From the NCBI GenBank assembly GCA_029240015.1, contig JARBTU010000006.1, positions 1 to 16,011 of the forward strand: a DNA stretch of 16,011 nucleotides, read 5' to 3'. Within the stretch, counting starts at the first letter, position 1, and each line of letters begins with the position of its first letter. Positions 1 to 5,981 of this stretch are shown piece by piece. Both the position numbers and the translations under genes were made by a program. Below the pieces are notes generated by a model, which was given only the letters and a program-made list of their open reading frames with translations, made no database searches and had not been told where the DNA came from. The stretch comes from Oscillospiraceae bacterium (GTDB taxonomy: Bacteria > Bacillota > Clostridia > Oscillospirales > Ruminococcaceae).

Positions 1-2
1 AG

Positions 3-770
3 GGCCGTCCCACCATTAAAGACTACATCCCGCTTATCTTTGACAACTTTTATGAAATGCACGGCGACCGTTTTTTTGGTGATGACAGTGCCATTATGGG
101 CGGCGTTGCAAAGCTGAACGGAGTCAATGTGACGGTTATTGCACAAGTTAAAGGTAAAAATATTGAAGAGAATAAAAAAGCAAACTTTGCCATGCCGCAT
201 CCGGAAGGATACCGAAAGGCTTTGCGGCTTGCCAAACAGGCGGAAAAATTCTCCCGTCCTGTTATTTGCTTTATTGATACGCCGGGTGCTTTTTGCGGTG
301 TTGCCGCTGAAGAACGCGGACAAGGGGAAGCGATTGCGAAAAACCTTTTTGAGTTTATCAGCCTGAAAGTTCCCATCATTTCGATTGTTCTTGGTGAAGG
401 CGGAAGCGGAGGCGCGCTTGCTTTAGGCGTATGCGACGAGCTTGCCATGCTTGAGAACGCCATTTATTCGGTTATTTCTCCTCGCGGATTCTCTTCGATT
501 TTGTGGAAAGATGATTCTCGCGAGAAAGAAGCGGCACAAATTATGAAAATCACCGCAGAAGATTTATTGGAATTGGGTGTGTGTGAAAAGATCCTTGTTG
601 AACCTGCAGGGGGCGCTCACAACAACCCTCAGCGAATGGCGGAAACGATGACGGAATATTTAAACGAAACATTGAAAAAATTATTAAAAAAAGACCTTGC
701 AAATTTGTTGGATAGCCGTTATAATAAATTCAGAAAAATAGGCGAATTTGAGGAATCTTCTTCACAATAA
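3..770 (+). CDS. accA: Acetyl-CoA carboxylase carboxyltransferase subunit alpha, 3' part (5' end outside window)
   Basis: Partial gene: the frame is open from base 3 and the start lies upstream of the window. The 255 visible residues begin GRPTIKDYIPLIFDNFYEMHGDR, so about 60 N-terminal residues are missing compared with the usual length of about 315. AccA pairs with AccD in the cytoplasmic carboxyltransferase that moves the carboxyl group from carboxybiotin to acetyl-CoA, giving malonyl-CoA for fatty acid synthesis. Recognisable crotonase-fold motifs are IDTPGAFCGVAAEERGQGEA and the glycine-rich GEGGSGGALALG, which belong to the acyl-CoA/oxyanion site. The C terminus is a basic helix followed by an acidic and serine-rich end. 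No clear terminator follows. The next gene, acpP, belongs to the same pathway but has its own promoter. Confidence 0.97.
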   Translation, partial: GRPTIKDYIPLIFDNFYEMHGDRFFGDDSAIMGGVAKLNGVNVTVIAQVKGKNIEENKKANFAMPHPEGYRKALRLAKQAEKFSRPVICFIDTPGAFCGVAAEERGQGEAIAKNLFEFISLKVPIISIVLGEGGSGGALALGVCDELAMLENAIYSVISPRGFSSILWKDDSREKEAAQIMKITAEDLLELGVCEKILVEPAGGAHNNPQRMAETMTEYLNETLKKLLKKDLANLLDSRYNKFRKIGEFEESSSQ

Positions 771-825
771 CCTTTTCGCTTTTCTATAAGCCCCTTTGAT
801 GCGTTTTATTGCTTACTGTGATCAA

Positions 826-854
826 TTTAAACACGTGGCATTAAAATATATAAT
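826..854 (+). promoter_or_regulatory. Sigma-A-type promoter of acpP
   Basis: A perfect -10 box TATAAT (849-854) lies 17 bases after TTTAAA (826-831), which matches the -35 consensus at four of six positions. Transcription would start near 861, about 37 bases before the gene. It fires directly into acpP and lets acpP be made independently of the acc genes upstream. Confidence 0.6.
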
Positions 855-855
855 A

Positions 856-872
856 TAGTTTTACTATAACTA
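856..872 (+). promoter_or_regulatory. Near-perfect 17-bp palindrome over the acpP start site, candidate operator
   Basis: TAGTTTTACTATAACTA reads the same on both strands except for one mismatched pair and the central base. It begins two bases after the -10 box and covers the expected transcription start, a usual position for a repressor. Fatty acid genes in Firmicutes are commonly controlled by FapR or FabT. The site does not match the FapR consensus well and only loosely resembles FabT-type AGTTTGA/TCAAACT sites, so the regulator is left open. Confidence 0.4.
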
Positions 873-897
873 TTAGAACTTTTTACAGGAGGAAAAT

Positions 898-1128
898 ATG
901 ATGGTATTTGAGAAAGTAAGAGACATTTTGGTTGACCAACTTGACGCTGACGAAGACAAAGTAACCTTGGAAGCTTCGATTATTGATGACTTAGGTGCTG
1001 ATTCCCTCGGACTTGTTGACCTTGTAATGGCATTGGAAGACGAGTTTGATATTGAGATAAGCGAAGATCAATACGAAAACTTTAAAACTGTTGGCGATAT
1101 TGTAAAATATGTTGAAGACAAAATGTAA
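898..1128 (+). CDS. acpP: Acyl carrier protein
   Basis: A small acidic protein of 76 residues, the normal length for bacterial type II acyl carrier proteins. It carries growing acyl chains on a phosphopantetheine arm for fatty acid synthesis in the cytoplasm. The attachment motif is ADSLGLVDLVMALEDEFD, with Ser36 as the modified residue, followed by the typical helix III region ISEDQYENFKTVGDIVKYVE. A strong ribosome binding site AGGAGG lies at 887-892. Two adjacent ATG codons (898 and 901) could be the start. The second gives an 8-base spacer and the more usual N terminus MVFEKV; the first gives 5 bases. The gene sits alone between its own promoter and an intrinsic terminator, downstream of accA. 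Confidence 0.97.
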   Translation: MMVFEKVRDILVDQLDADEDKVTLEASIIDDLGADSLGLVDLVMALEDEFDIEISEDQYENFKTVGDIVKYVEDKM

Positions 1129-1145
1129 TCCTTAAATGGAACAAC

Positions 1146-1179
1146 AAGCCTTGTGGTTTTTTAACTGCAAGGCTTTTTT
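1146..1179 (+). terminator. Intrinsic terminator of acpP
   Basis: Inverted repeat AAGCCTTG (1146-1153) and CAAGGCTT (1168-1175) makes an 8-bp stem with a 14-base loop, followed by a T-run to 1179. It lies 17 bases after the acpP stop codon. Confidence 0.88.
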
Positions 1180-1201
1180 ATTTTCGTACAATCTTCGTGT
1201 C

Positions 1202-1230
1202 GCATATTCCTTTTTCCGTGCTCATAGGAT
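1202..1230 (+). promoter_or_regulatory. Possible SigE/SigK-type (mother-cell) promoter of the deacetylase
   Basis: GCATATT (1202-1208), 14 bases, then CATAGGAT (1223-1230). The first element fits the SigE -35 pattern KMATATT and the second fits the CATANNNT form shared by SigE and SigK -10 boxes. The start would be near 1237, about 33 bases before the gene. I found no convincing sigma-A promoter in this gap. A TATAAA at 1233-1238 has no good -35 partner. The call is pattern-based and tentative. Confidence 0.35.
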
Positions 1231-1269
1231 GATATAAACCCTCTAACATTCCCAAAGGAGAACTATCTT

Positions 1270-2133
1270 ATGGTCATAAAAATCAACTATAAAATTGTTA
1301 GTTTCTTTTGTGCTGTTCTTTTAGTCTTTACCCTCTGTTCTGTGTTCGAAACAGAAGCAGTAAACGCGCATCGTCAAGACGGAGTTCTGCTCCCTGTTGT
1401 GATGTATCACCACATGATCGAATCCCGACGTATGCTGGGAGACTATATTATCTCTCCCGACGAATTTGAAAATGACTTAAAGTTTCTTTCAGAAAAAGGG
1501 TTTTCGACTGTCGTAATTGCTGATTTAATCAACTATGTGGAAAAAGGAACTCCCCTTCCCAAAAATCCAATTATGCTGACGTTTGATGATGGGCAGGAAA
1601 GCATTTTGACCTATGCCTATCCTCTGCTCCAAAAATATGGTCAAAAGGCTGTCGTATCCGTTGTCGGGTCCTATATAGACTTGCTCTCACAGGACGCAGA
1701 TAAGCATGTAAACTACAGCTACATGACGTGGGATCAAATTTCCACACTGCATCAAAGCGGTATTTTTGAAATCCAAAATCATACGTACAATATGCATGAG
1801 CAGAATGGAAAAAGACAAGGTGCCAGAATCAAAAGAGGAGAATCCGTCCAAGAGTACCAAAATGCATTGACGGATGATGTTATGGCGTGTCAGCAAAAAA
1901 TTAAACAAGCAACAGGAACTTCTCCTTCCTGCTTCACCTATCCTTTCGGATTTATCTCCAGACAGAGCAAAGATATTATTAAAAAGCTGGGCTTTAAAGC
2001 AAGTCTTTCCTGCGAGGTAGGAATAAACATAATTACAAAGGAACCTGAGAGTTTGTATTTATTAAAAAGATCAAACCGTCCGCATGGGATATCGACAGAT
2101 ACTTTTTTTAAAAAGCTTTTAAAAGATATATAA
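1270..2133 (+). CDS. Exported polysaccharide deacetylase (CE4, NodB fold)
   Basis: 287 residues. An N-terminal hydrophobic segment (about residues 9-24) after a lysine is a signal peptide or membrane anchor; FTLC is not a proper lipobox. The catalytic part follows the carbohydrate esterase family 4 plan: LPVVMYHHM at 41-49, LTFDDG at 103-108 (D106 catalytic base, D107 metal ligand), His171 and His176 in NHTYNMH as the other metal ligands, and TYPFG at 223-227. The two histidines are five residues apart, as in PgaB/IcaB-type enzymes, rather than four as in the classical HxxxH spacing. The likely job is removal of acetyl groups from N-acetylglucosamine in an envelope or matrix polysaccharide; the substrate cannot be read from the sequence. 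The ATG is preceded by AAAGGAG (1254-1260, 9-base spacer). It is a single-gene unit ending in a terminator. Confidence 0.9.
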   Translation: MVIKINYKIVSFFCAVLLVFTLCSVFETEAVNAHRQDGVLLPVVMYHHMIESRRMLGDYIISPDEFENDLKFLSEKGFSTVVIADLINYVEKGTPLPKNPIMLTFDDGQESILTYAYPLLQKYGQKAVVSVVGSYIDLLSQDADKHVNYSYMTWDQISTLHQSGIFEIQNHTYNMHEQNGKRQGARIKRGESVQEYQNALTDDVMACQQKIKQATGTSPSCFTYPFGFISRQSKDIIKKLGFKASLSCEVGINIITKEPESLYLLKRSNRPHGISTDTFFKKLLKDI

Positions 2134-2165
2134 AAAAGAGCAAATCATAATTTGCTCTTTTTTAT
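2134..2165 (+). terminator. Intrinsic terminator of the deacetylase gene
   Basis: AAAAGAGCAAAT (2134-2145) pairs with ATTTGCTCTTTT (2150-2161) in a perfect 12-bp stem with a CATA loop, followed directly by more T. It starts immediately after the stop codon. Confidence 0.92.
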
Positions 2166-2208
2166 TTCTTTTTATAATCAGAAGTTATTAAAACCAAGGC
2201 AAGCAATC

Positions 2209-2237
2209 TTGAAAAATGATGGCTCTTATGTTATACT
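2209..2237 (+). promoter_or_regulatory. Sigma-A promoter of luxS
   Basis: TTGAAA (2209-2214), a 17-base spacer, then TATACT (2232-2237): five of six matches in each box. The start near 2244 gives a leader of about 87 bases. I see no clear riboswitch fold in that leader. Confidence 0.8.
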
Positions 2238-2330
2238 CCTACTAATAATAAAAATTAAACCTCAATCAAAATATAAATTACTGAAATTTGTAATCAAATG
2301 ATTTTGCCATCCCGATTTAGGAGGAAGAAT

Positions 2331-2783
2331 ATGAAAAAGATAGCCAGCTTTACGGTGGATCACAATAAACTTGATATCGGAATGTACATTTCAAGGATAG
2401 ACGGCGACATTATCACCTATGACATCAGAATGGTAAAACCCAACGGAGATTATTTTATGTCAACAGGCTCCATGCACACAATTGAGCATCTGTTCGCAAC
2501 CTATGCCCGTAACTCTGCTTTGACGCAGGACGTGATCTATGTCGGTCCAATGGGTTGTAGGACCGGGTTTTACCTGATTTTGCGCGGAGAGCATCACGAG
2601 GAAGCAATCGCTCTTGTTCGGGATGCTTTCGAATTTATCAAAAGTTTTGAAGGAGACATCCCAGGTAACTCTGCAGCGGAATGCGGGAACTATAAAGATC
2701 ATGATTTGTCGCAGGCAAAAAAAGACATTTTACCATTATTACAAAAATTACAAAAGTATAACAAAAATAATTTACAATACTAA
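2331..2783 (+). CDS. luxS: S-ribosylhomocysteine lyase (LuxS)
   Basis: 150 residues, close to the usual 150-170. LuxS cleaves S-ribosylhomocysteine to homocysteine and DPD, the precursor of autoinducer-2, within the activated methyl cycle in the cytoplasm. The family residues are present: HTIEH gives metal ligands His49 and His53 and the base Glu52, catalytic Cys76 is in GPMGCRTGFY, and the third metal ligand Cys118 is in ECGNYKDHDL. The start is the ATG at 2331 because AGGAGG at 2319-2324 lies six bases before it and MKKIASFTVDH is a normal LuxS N terminus. An in-frame ATG at 2298 lies upstream of that site and would add 11 residues unlike the family. No pfs (nucleosidase) gene is adjacent. 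I see no terminator after it. Confidence 0.97.
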   Translation: MKKIASFTVDHNKLDIGMYISRIDGDIITYDIRMVKPNGDYFMSTGSMHTIEHLFATYARNSALTQDVIYVGPMGCRTGFYLILRGEHHEEAIALVRDAFEFIKSFEGDIPGNSAAECGNYKDHDLSQAKKDILPLLQKLQKYNKNNLQY

Positions 2784-2868
2784 CAACTTTTTGCACAATT
2801 TTCGGAACACGATTTGTATGATATAGCCAAACATTTTCCCTTTTTACCCTATTCTCTATAAAAAAAGG

Positions 2869-2897
2869 TTGCAAAACTTAGAAAAACCCCTTATAAT
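2869..2897 (+). promoter_or_regulatory. Sigma-A promoter of the M23 peptidase gene
   Basis: TTGCAA (2869-2874), a 17-base spacer, then a perfect TATAAT (2892-2897). The expected start near 2904 leaves a leader of about 43 bases. Two overlapping repeat structures lie just downstream and may control it. Confidence 0.82.
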
Positions 2898-2916
2898 AGT
2901 AAGCAGTTGTTACTAT
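2896..2916 (+). promoter_or_regulatory. Perfect inverted repeat ATAGTAA-N7-TTACTAT over the start site
   Basis: Seven-base perfect half-sites (2896-2902 and 2910-2916) are separated by seven bases. The left arm overlaps the end of the -10 box and the right arm overlaps the direct repeat at 2908-2924. It could be an operator for a dimeric regulator or a small 5' hairpin in the transcript. Confidence 0.4.
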
Positions 2917-2924
2917 TTTGTAAT
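2908..2924 (+). promoter_or_regulatory. Candidate WalR (YycF) box upstream of the M23 peptidase
   Basis: TGTTAC (2908-2913), five bases TATTT, then TGTAAT (2919-2924). Both halves match the published WalR direct repeat TGTWAH-N5-TGTWAH exactly. WalR controls cell-wall hydrolase genes in Firmicutes, which suits the LysM-M23 gene it precedes. It lies 11-27 bases after the -10 box, a position more typical of repression than activation. No WalR gene is visible in the window. Confidence 0.5.
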
Positions 2925-2946
2925 CTTTTGAAAAGGAGATGATGAT

Positions 2947-4731
2947 ATGGCTCGCACAGGAGGGAATGATACGGAAGAACGTGAAGATAAAAACGTATCT
3001 GAACCGGTAAGCGAAGCAAAGGTCAACATGCTTTTTAATGACTATATGACAAAATGTATTGATATATTGTATCATCTGTCGATGAGTATTGGCGCTCAGA
3101 CCAAAAGTATCTTTTCCGCTGTAAGAAAAGGATTCCGGTTTTTACGAAAGCTTTTAAGAAGGCTTTTCAAACCAAAGATGAGGAATTTTATAAGAAACAC
3201 CAAAAACTTTCTTATGGTTCCTTTCAAATCTGCCGCCAGCCATGTTAAGTCCATTGTAAATGGAATCGGAGTGGTTAAGAGAAGGATGCAGGAAGCCAAG
3301 TGCCAAAACCGCTCTTGTGTGGGCGCTATGTGCACGACTTTGGCTAAAGGCGCAAAAAACAATAGTATTATCTTTAAAACTATTTTGAATTATACTGCTC
3401 CTGTTGTCTGTATTATCGCACTTATTGCAGTCATTAACTATGCAACCACCCTTACCTTTGCTGTTCAGGTCACTTACAACGGCGCGCATCTTGGATCTGT
3501 AAGCGATGAAAGCGTTTTTGAACAAGCTGAAACCATGATGCAGCAACGTATCGTATATGAAAACGGGAACAAAGCGGTAGACTCCGAGCCTGTTTTTGCT
3601 GTTGGTATCGTTGAAAAGCAAGATGTCATCAACGAAGATAGGCTTGCGGATGAACTAATAAAAACTTCTAACGAAGATATCGCCGAGGCACAAGGGCTTT
3701 ATATTGACGGGAAATTCGAAGGTTCCGTAAAAGACAAAACCGTCCTTTCCCAGACTCTTGAAAATCTTTTGGCTCCTTATAAAAAAGATACAAACACAAA
3801 TGTTTCGTTCATGAAAGATGTTCAGTTGAAGAGCGGTTTATATTTGACTTCCAGCATTGTAGACGAACAAAAGCTTGTAACCATGCTCACCAGTGACGTT
3901 ACAACAGAAAAGAAATATACCGTAAAAGAGGGCGATACCCCAACGGGCGTTGCCGATAAACTTAACATTCATTATGCTGATTTTAAAAAGCTCAATCCAA
4001 ATGTGGAAAAAAGCTTTATGCCGGGCGACAAGGTATTAATTGCCGCAAGAGAGCCTTTCTTGAGCGTCAAAGAGACCAAAAAGCAAACTTATACGCAAGC
4101 AGTTGATTTTAAAACCGTCGAAAAAGTGGATAAAGACTACTTGAAAGGTTTTTCCAAAGTAACACAAAAAGGTGTGAAAGGTCAATTAAAAGTCATTGCG
4201 AACGTGGAATATGTAAATGGCGTGGAAGTCGGTCGTGAGATTATTGAGACAACCACACTGAAAGCGCCTGTTGAGGAAAAGGTTACAAAAGGCGGAAAAG
4301 ATCCTTCTTCTGTTTTGGCTGTATCCCGTGGAGCTTCTGTTTCCATTAAAAATGCAGGTATGTTCATCTGGCCTGTCGGCGGAGGATATACAAGTTCTCC
4401 TTATGGAGGCGCAAGAAGACATAAAGGAACAGACATTGCAGCTCCGCTCGGAACGCCTGTTTATGCGGCAGCGCCGGGACGAGTGGTTATGGCTAAATAT
4501 TACTCCGGTTACGGCAAATGTATCATCATAGACCACGGAAACGGTGTTCAGACGCTTTATGGGCATTGCTCTTCTCTTTTTGTCAGCCCGGGTGAATATG
4601 TAAAACAAGGCGATAATATCGGCTTAGTCGGAAGAACAGGTCAGGCAACAGGAAACCATTGTCACTTTGAGGTAAGAATCAATGGAAGCGCTGTGAACCC
4701 TGAAAATTATATTGGACGCCGCGGAAGGTAA
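2947..4731 (+). CDS. Membrane-anchored LysM-G5-M23 peptidoglycan endopeptidase
   Basis: 594 residues. The order is a long cytoplasmic basic region (1-148), one membrane helix (about 150-172), an extracellular alpha/beta region (173-320), a LysM domain (about 322-365, KYTVKEGDTPTGVADKL), a G5-like domain (about 368-446), and a C-terminal M23 (lysostaphin-type) zinc peptidase (about 475-590). Peptidase ligands are visible: His492 and Asp496 in HKGTD, His540 in LYGH, and His571/His573 in NHCHFEVR, so it looks active. The expected role is cutting peptide cross-links in peptidoglycan outside the membrane, held to the wall by LysM and G5. The start is clear: AAAGGAG (2932-2938) with an 8-base spacer. 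The N-terminal region (FRFLRKLLRRLFKPK and similar) is unusually long for this class and may bind membrane or a partner. It ends at a terminator and is followed by two membrane paralogues. Confidence 0.92.
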   Translation: MARTGGNDTEEREDKNVSEPVSEAKVNMLFNDYMTKCIDILYHLSMSIGAQTKSIFSAVRKGFRFLRKLLRRLFKPKMRNFIRNTKNFLMVPFKSAASHVKSIVNGIGVVKRRMQEAKCQNRSCVGAMCTTLAKGAKNNSIIFKTILNYTAPVVCIIALIAVINYATTLTFAVQVTYNGAHLGSVSDESVFEQAETMMQQRIVYENGNKAVDSEPVFAVGIVEKQDVINEDRLADELIKTSNEDIAEAQGLYIDGKFEGSVKDKTVLSQTLENLLAPYKKDTNTNVSFMKDVQLKSGLYLTSSIVDEQKLVTMLTSDVTTEKKYTVKEGDTPTGVADKLNIHYADFKKLNPNVEKSFMPGDKVLIAAREPFLSVKETKKQTYTQAVDFKTVEKVDKDYLKGFSKVTQKGVKGQLKVIANVEYVNGVEVGREIIETTTLKAPVEEKVTKGGKDPSSVLAVSRGASVSIKNAGMFIWPVGGGYTSSPYGGARRHKGTDIAAPLGTPVYAAAPGRVVMAKYYSGYGKCIIIDHGNGVQTLYGHCSSLFVSPGEYVKQGDNIGLVGRTGQATGNHCHFEVRINGSAVNPENYIGRRGR

Positions 4732-4751
4732 CAATACGAATATGTTTATTG

Positions 4752-4783
4752 AAAGAGGATACGCTAAGAGTATCCTCTTTTTT
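4752..4783 (+). terminator. Intrinsic terminator of the M23 peptidase gene
   Basis: AAAGAGGATAC (4752-4762) and GTATCCTCTTT (4770-4780) form an 11-bp stem with a seven-base loop, followed by a T-run. It lies 20 bases after the stop codon. Confidence 0.92.
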
Positions 4784-4809
4784 GTTTTTATTTTGTAACT
4801 AAATAGTTG

Positions 4810-4838
4810 TTGATTTCATGTAAAAAATAGGGTATTAT
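4810..4838 (+). promoter_or_regulatory. Sigma-A promoter of the first membrane paralogue
   Basis: TTGATT (4810-4815), a 17-base spacer, then TATTAT (4833-4838). The start near 4845 would leave only about 22 bases of leader. The -35 and spacer also carry TGTTGA (4808) and TGTAAA (4819), imperfect WalR-like halves 11 bases apart. Confidence 0.72.
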
Positions 4839-4855
4839 TGTAACATAATTGTAAT
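4839..4855 (+). promoter_or_regulatory. Candidate WalR (YycF) box upstream of the first membrane paralogue
   Basis: TGTAAC (4839-4844), five bases ATAAT, then TGTAAT (4850-4855): an exact fit to TGTWAH-N5-TGTWAH, abutting the -10 box and ending one base before the ribosome binding site. Binding here would block initiation. It resembles the box before the M23 gene in sequence and in lying downstream of the -10 box. Confidence 0.5.
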
Positions 4856-4866
4856 GGAGGAAGGTT

Positions 4867-5823
4867 ATGAACAAAAAGGCCAATATTATTACCGGGGCAA
4901 TTTCCAGTTTTTTATGTCTTCTTATTTTCGCGCTAATGGTTTCAATGGGTATTATTTTTAACATCAACAGCACTTTTAACCAGAAGACCGCAACAAAGAT
5001 TATTGAAAAGATGGACATGGCTCCTCTTATTGAGAATAAAGACGGTGAGCCTACCGAAATCTTTAGTTATATCTCAGATGAAATGCAGAAAAACGGTATC
5101 CCGGAACAAACCACTAAAACCATCTTACAATCAGAGGCTTTTAAGCAAATAATTACCCCTTATTTAAGCGATATATCGGGGTATCTTTTTGAAGGAAAAA
5201 TTCCGGAAGGGATGACACAGGAAAAAATTATAGACATCGTAAAGGAAAACATGGAGCCTATTGCTTATTTAAGCGGAACCGTACTCACAGATCAAGATAA
5301 AAAAGAAATTCTTAATAGCGTTTCAGAAAAATCCCATGAGATTTTGAACGAAATCCCCGCTGCTCAAGATATTGTAGAAGATAATCTTCCCCCTCAGGTT
5401 GTTAGCACTATCAGAGGAATGCTGAGCCTTAAGGTAAAGCTTATTTTGATCGGTTCAACTCTGCTTTTGATTGGATTGCTGGTCTTTCTCCGTTTTCGGA
5501 AATCATGGTATGAATGGCTTGCTTGGAACGGTGCCACAACAATTCTTGCAGGAATTTCTGTCTTAGGCTTTGGCTTGGTCGTAAACTTGTTTGGTTACTC
5601 GGTCGGTTCTCAAGGAGATATTGCCGACACTTTGTTGACTCCTCTCTCCCAAATCATTACCAAAGGATTGATTATAAGCGGGGCTATCGGGTGTTTTACC
5701 GGACTTCTTCAAGTCGGCGGATTTATTTTTCTTCAAAAATCTCTGAAGAAAAATAAAATAAAGGAAGACTTAGACAATACTCCTCTTCTTCCTCCTGTAG
5801 ATGAAAATACAGCGGTTGTCTAA
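4867..5823 (+). CDS. Four-helix membrane protein of unknown function, paralogue 1
   Basis: I do not recognise this family. 318 residues. Predicted layout is membrane helix 1 (about 8-32), a polar, mainly helical outer region (33-188), then helices 2 (190-208), 3 (221-242) and 4 (266-289) and a short cytoplasmic tail ending in a proline- and valine-containing stretch. Conserved with the next gene are ISGYLFEGK (103-111), the EIPAA segment (162-166) and KSWYEWLAWNGATT (212-225), which lies at the cytoplasmic face before helix 3. No catalytic motif is visible. The start is the ATG at 4867 with GGAGG (4856-4860). The candidate WalR box and the peptidase upstream suggest a cell-envelope role; that is inference. 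Confidence 0.85.
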   Translation: MNKKANIITGAISSFLCLLIFALMVSMGIIFNINSTFNQKTATKIIEKMDMAPLIENKDGEPTEIFSYISDEMQKNGIPEQTTKTILQSEAFKQIITPYLSDISGYLFEGKIPEGMTQEKIIDIVKENMEPIAYLSGTVLTDQDKKEILNSVSEKSHEILNEIPAAQDIVEDNLPPQVVSTIRGMLSLKVKLILIGSTLLLIGLLVFLRFRKSWYEWLAWNGATTILAGISVLGFGLVVNLFGYSVGSQGDIADTLLTPLSQIITKGLIISGAIGCFTGLLQVGGFIFLQKSLKKNKIKEDLDNTPLLPPVDENTAVV

Positions 5824-5841
5824 AATATAACTTTAAATAAT

Positions 5842-5880
5842 AAAATGCTTAGTAAGGAAAACACCTTTCTAAGCATTTTT
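5842..5880 (+). terminator. Intrinsic terminator of paralogue 1
   Basis: AAAATGCTTAG (5842-5852) pairs with CTAAGCATTTT (5869-5879), with an inner AAGG/CCTT extension, followed by T. It separates the two paralogues into different transcripts. Confidence 0.9.
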
Positions 5881-5919
5881 GATTGCTACTATTTATAACT
5901 CCATTATGCTCTAAAAAGA

Positions 5920-5948
5920 TTGCTTTTTATCGTATAATGGGTTATGAT
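5920..5948 (+). promoter_or_regulatory. Promoter of paralogue 2 (two possible -10 boxes)
   Basis: TTGCTT (5920-5925), a 17-base spacer, then TATGAT (5943-5948) is the best spaced pair. A perfect TATAAT at 5933-5938 also exists but its -35 at the right distance is poor. A single TGTAAA at 5952-5957 resembles one WalR half-site; no partner lies 11 bases away. Confidence 0.5.
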
Positions 5949-5981
5949 AAATGTAAAATTTTATAGTTGGAGGTTCCTCAG

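Noticed and set aside
856..872. Assigning the acpP palindrome to FapR
   Set aside because: The FapR consensus (TTAGTACC-type half-sites) is not met; the site is reported only as an unassigned operator.
2298..2330. Earlier in-frame ATG for luxS
   Set aside because: It lies upstream of the strong AGGAGG at 2319-2324 and would add 11 residues that no LuxS shares; the ATG at 2331 fits.
2244..2330. SAM or S-adenosylhomocysteine riboswitch in the luxS leader
   Set aside because: The leader of about 87 bases is too AT-rich and lacks the stems and conserved motifs of those classes.
5920..5938. TTGCTT with TATAAT as a -35/-10 pair
   Set aside because: Only seven bases lie between them; TTGCTT works only with TATGAT at 5943, 17 bases away.
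5967..5981. TTG start five codons earlier for the second membrane paralogue
   Set aside because: The TTG is inside the ribosome binding site itself, and the ATG at 5982 aligns with the start of the first paralogue.
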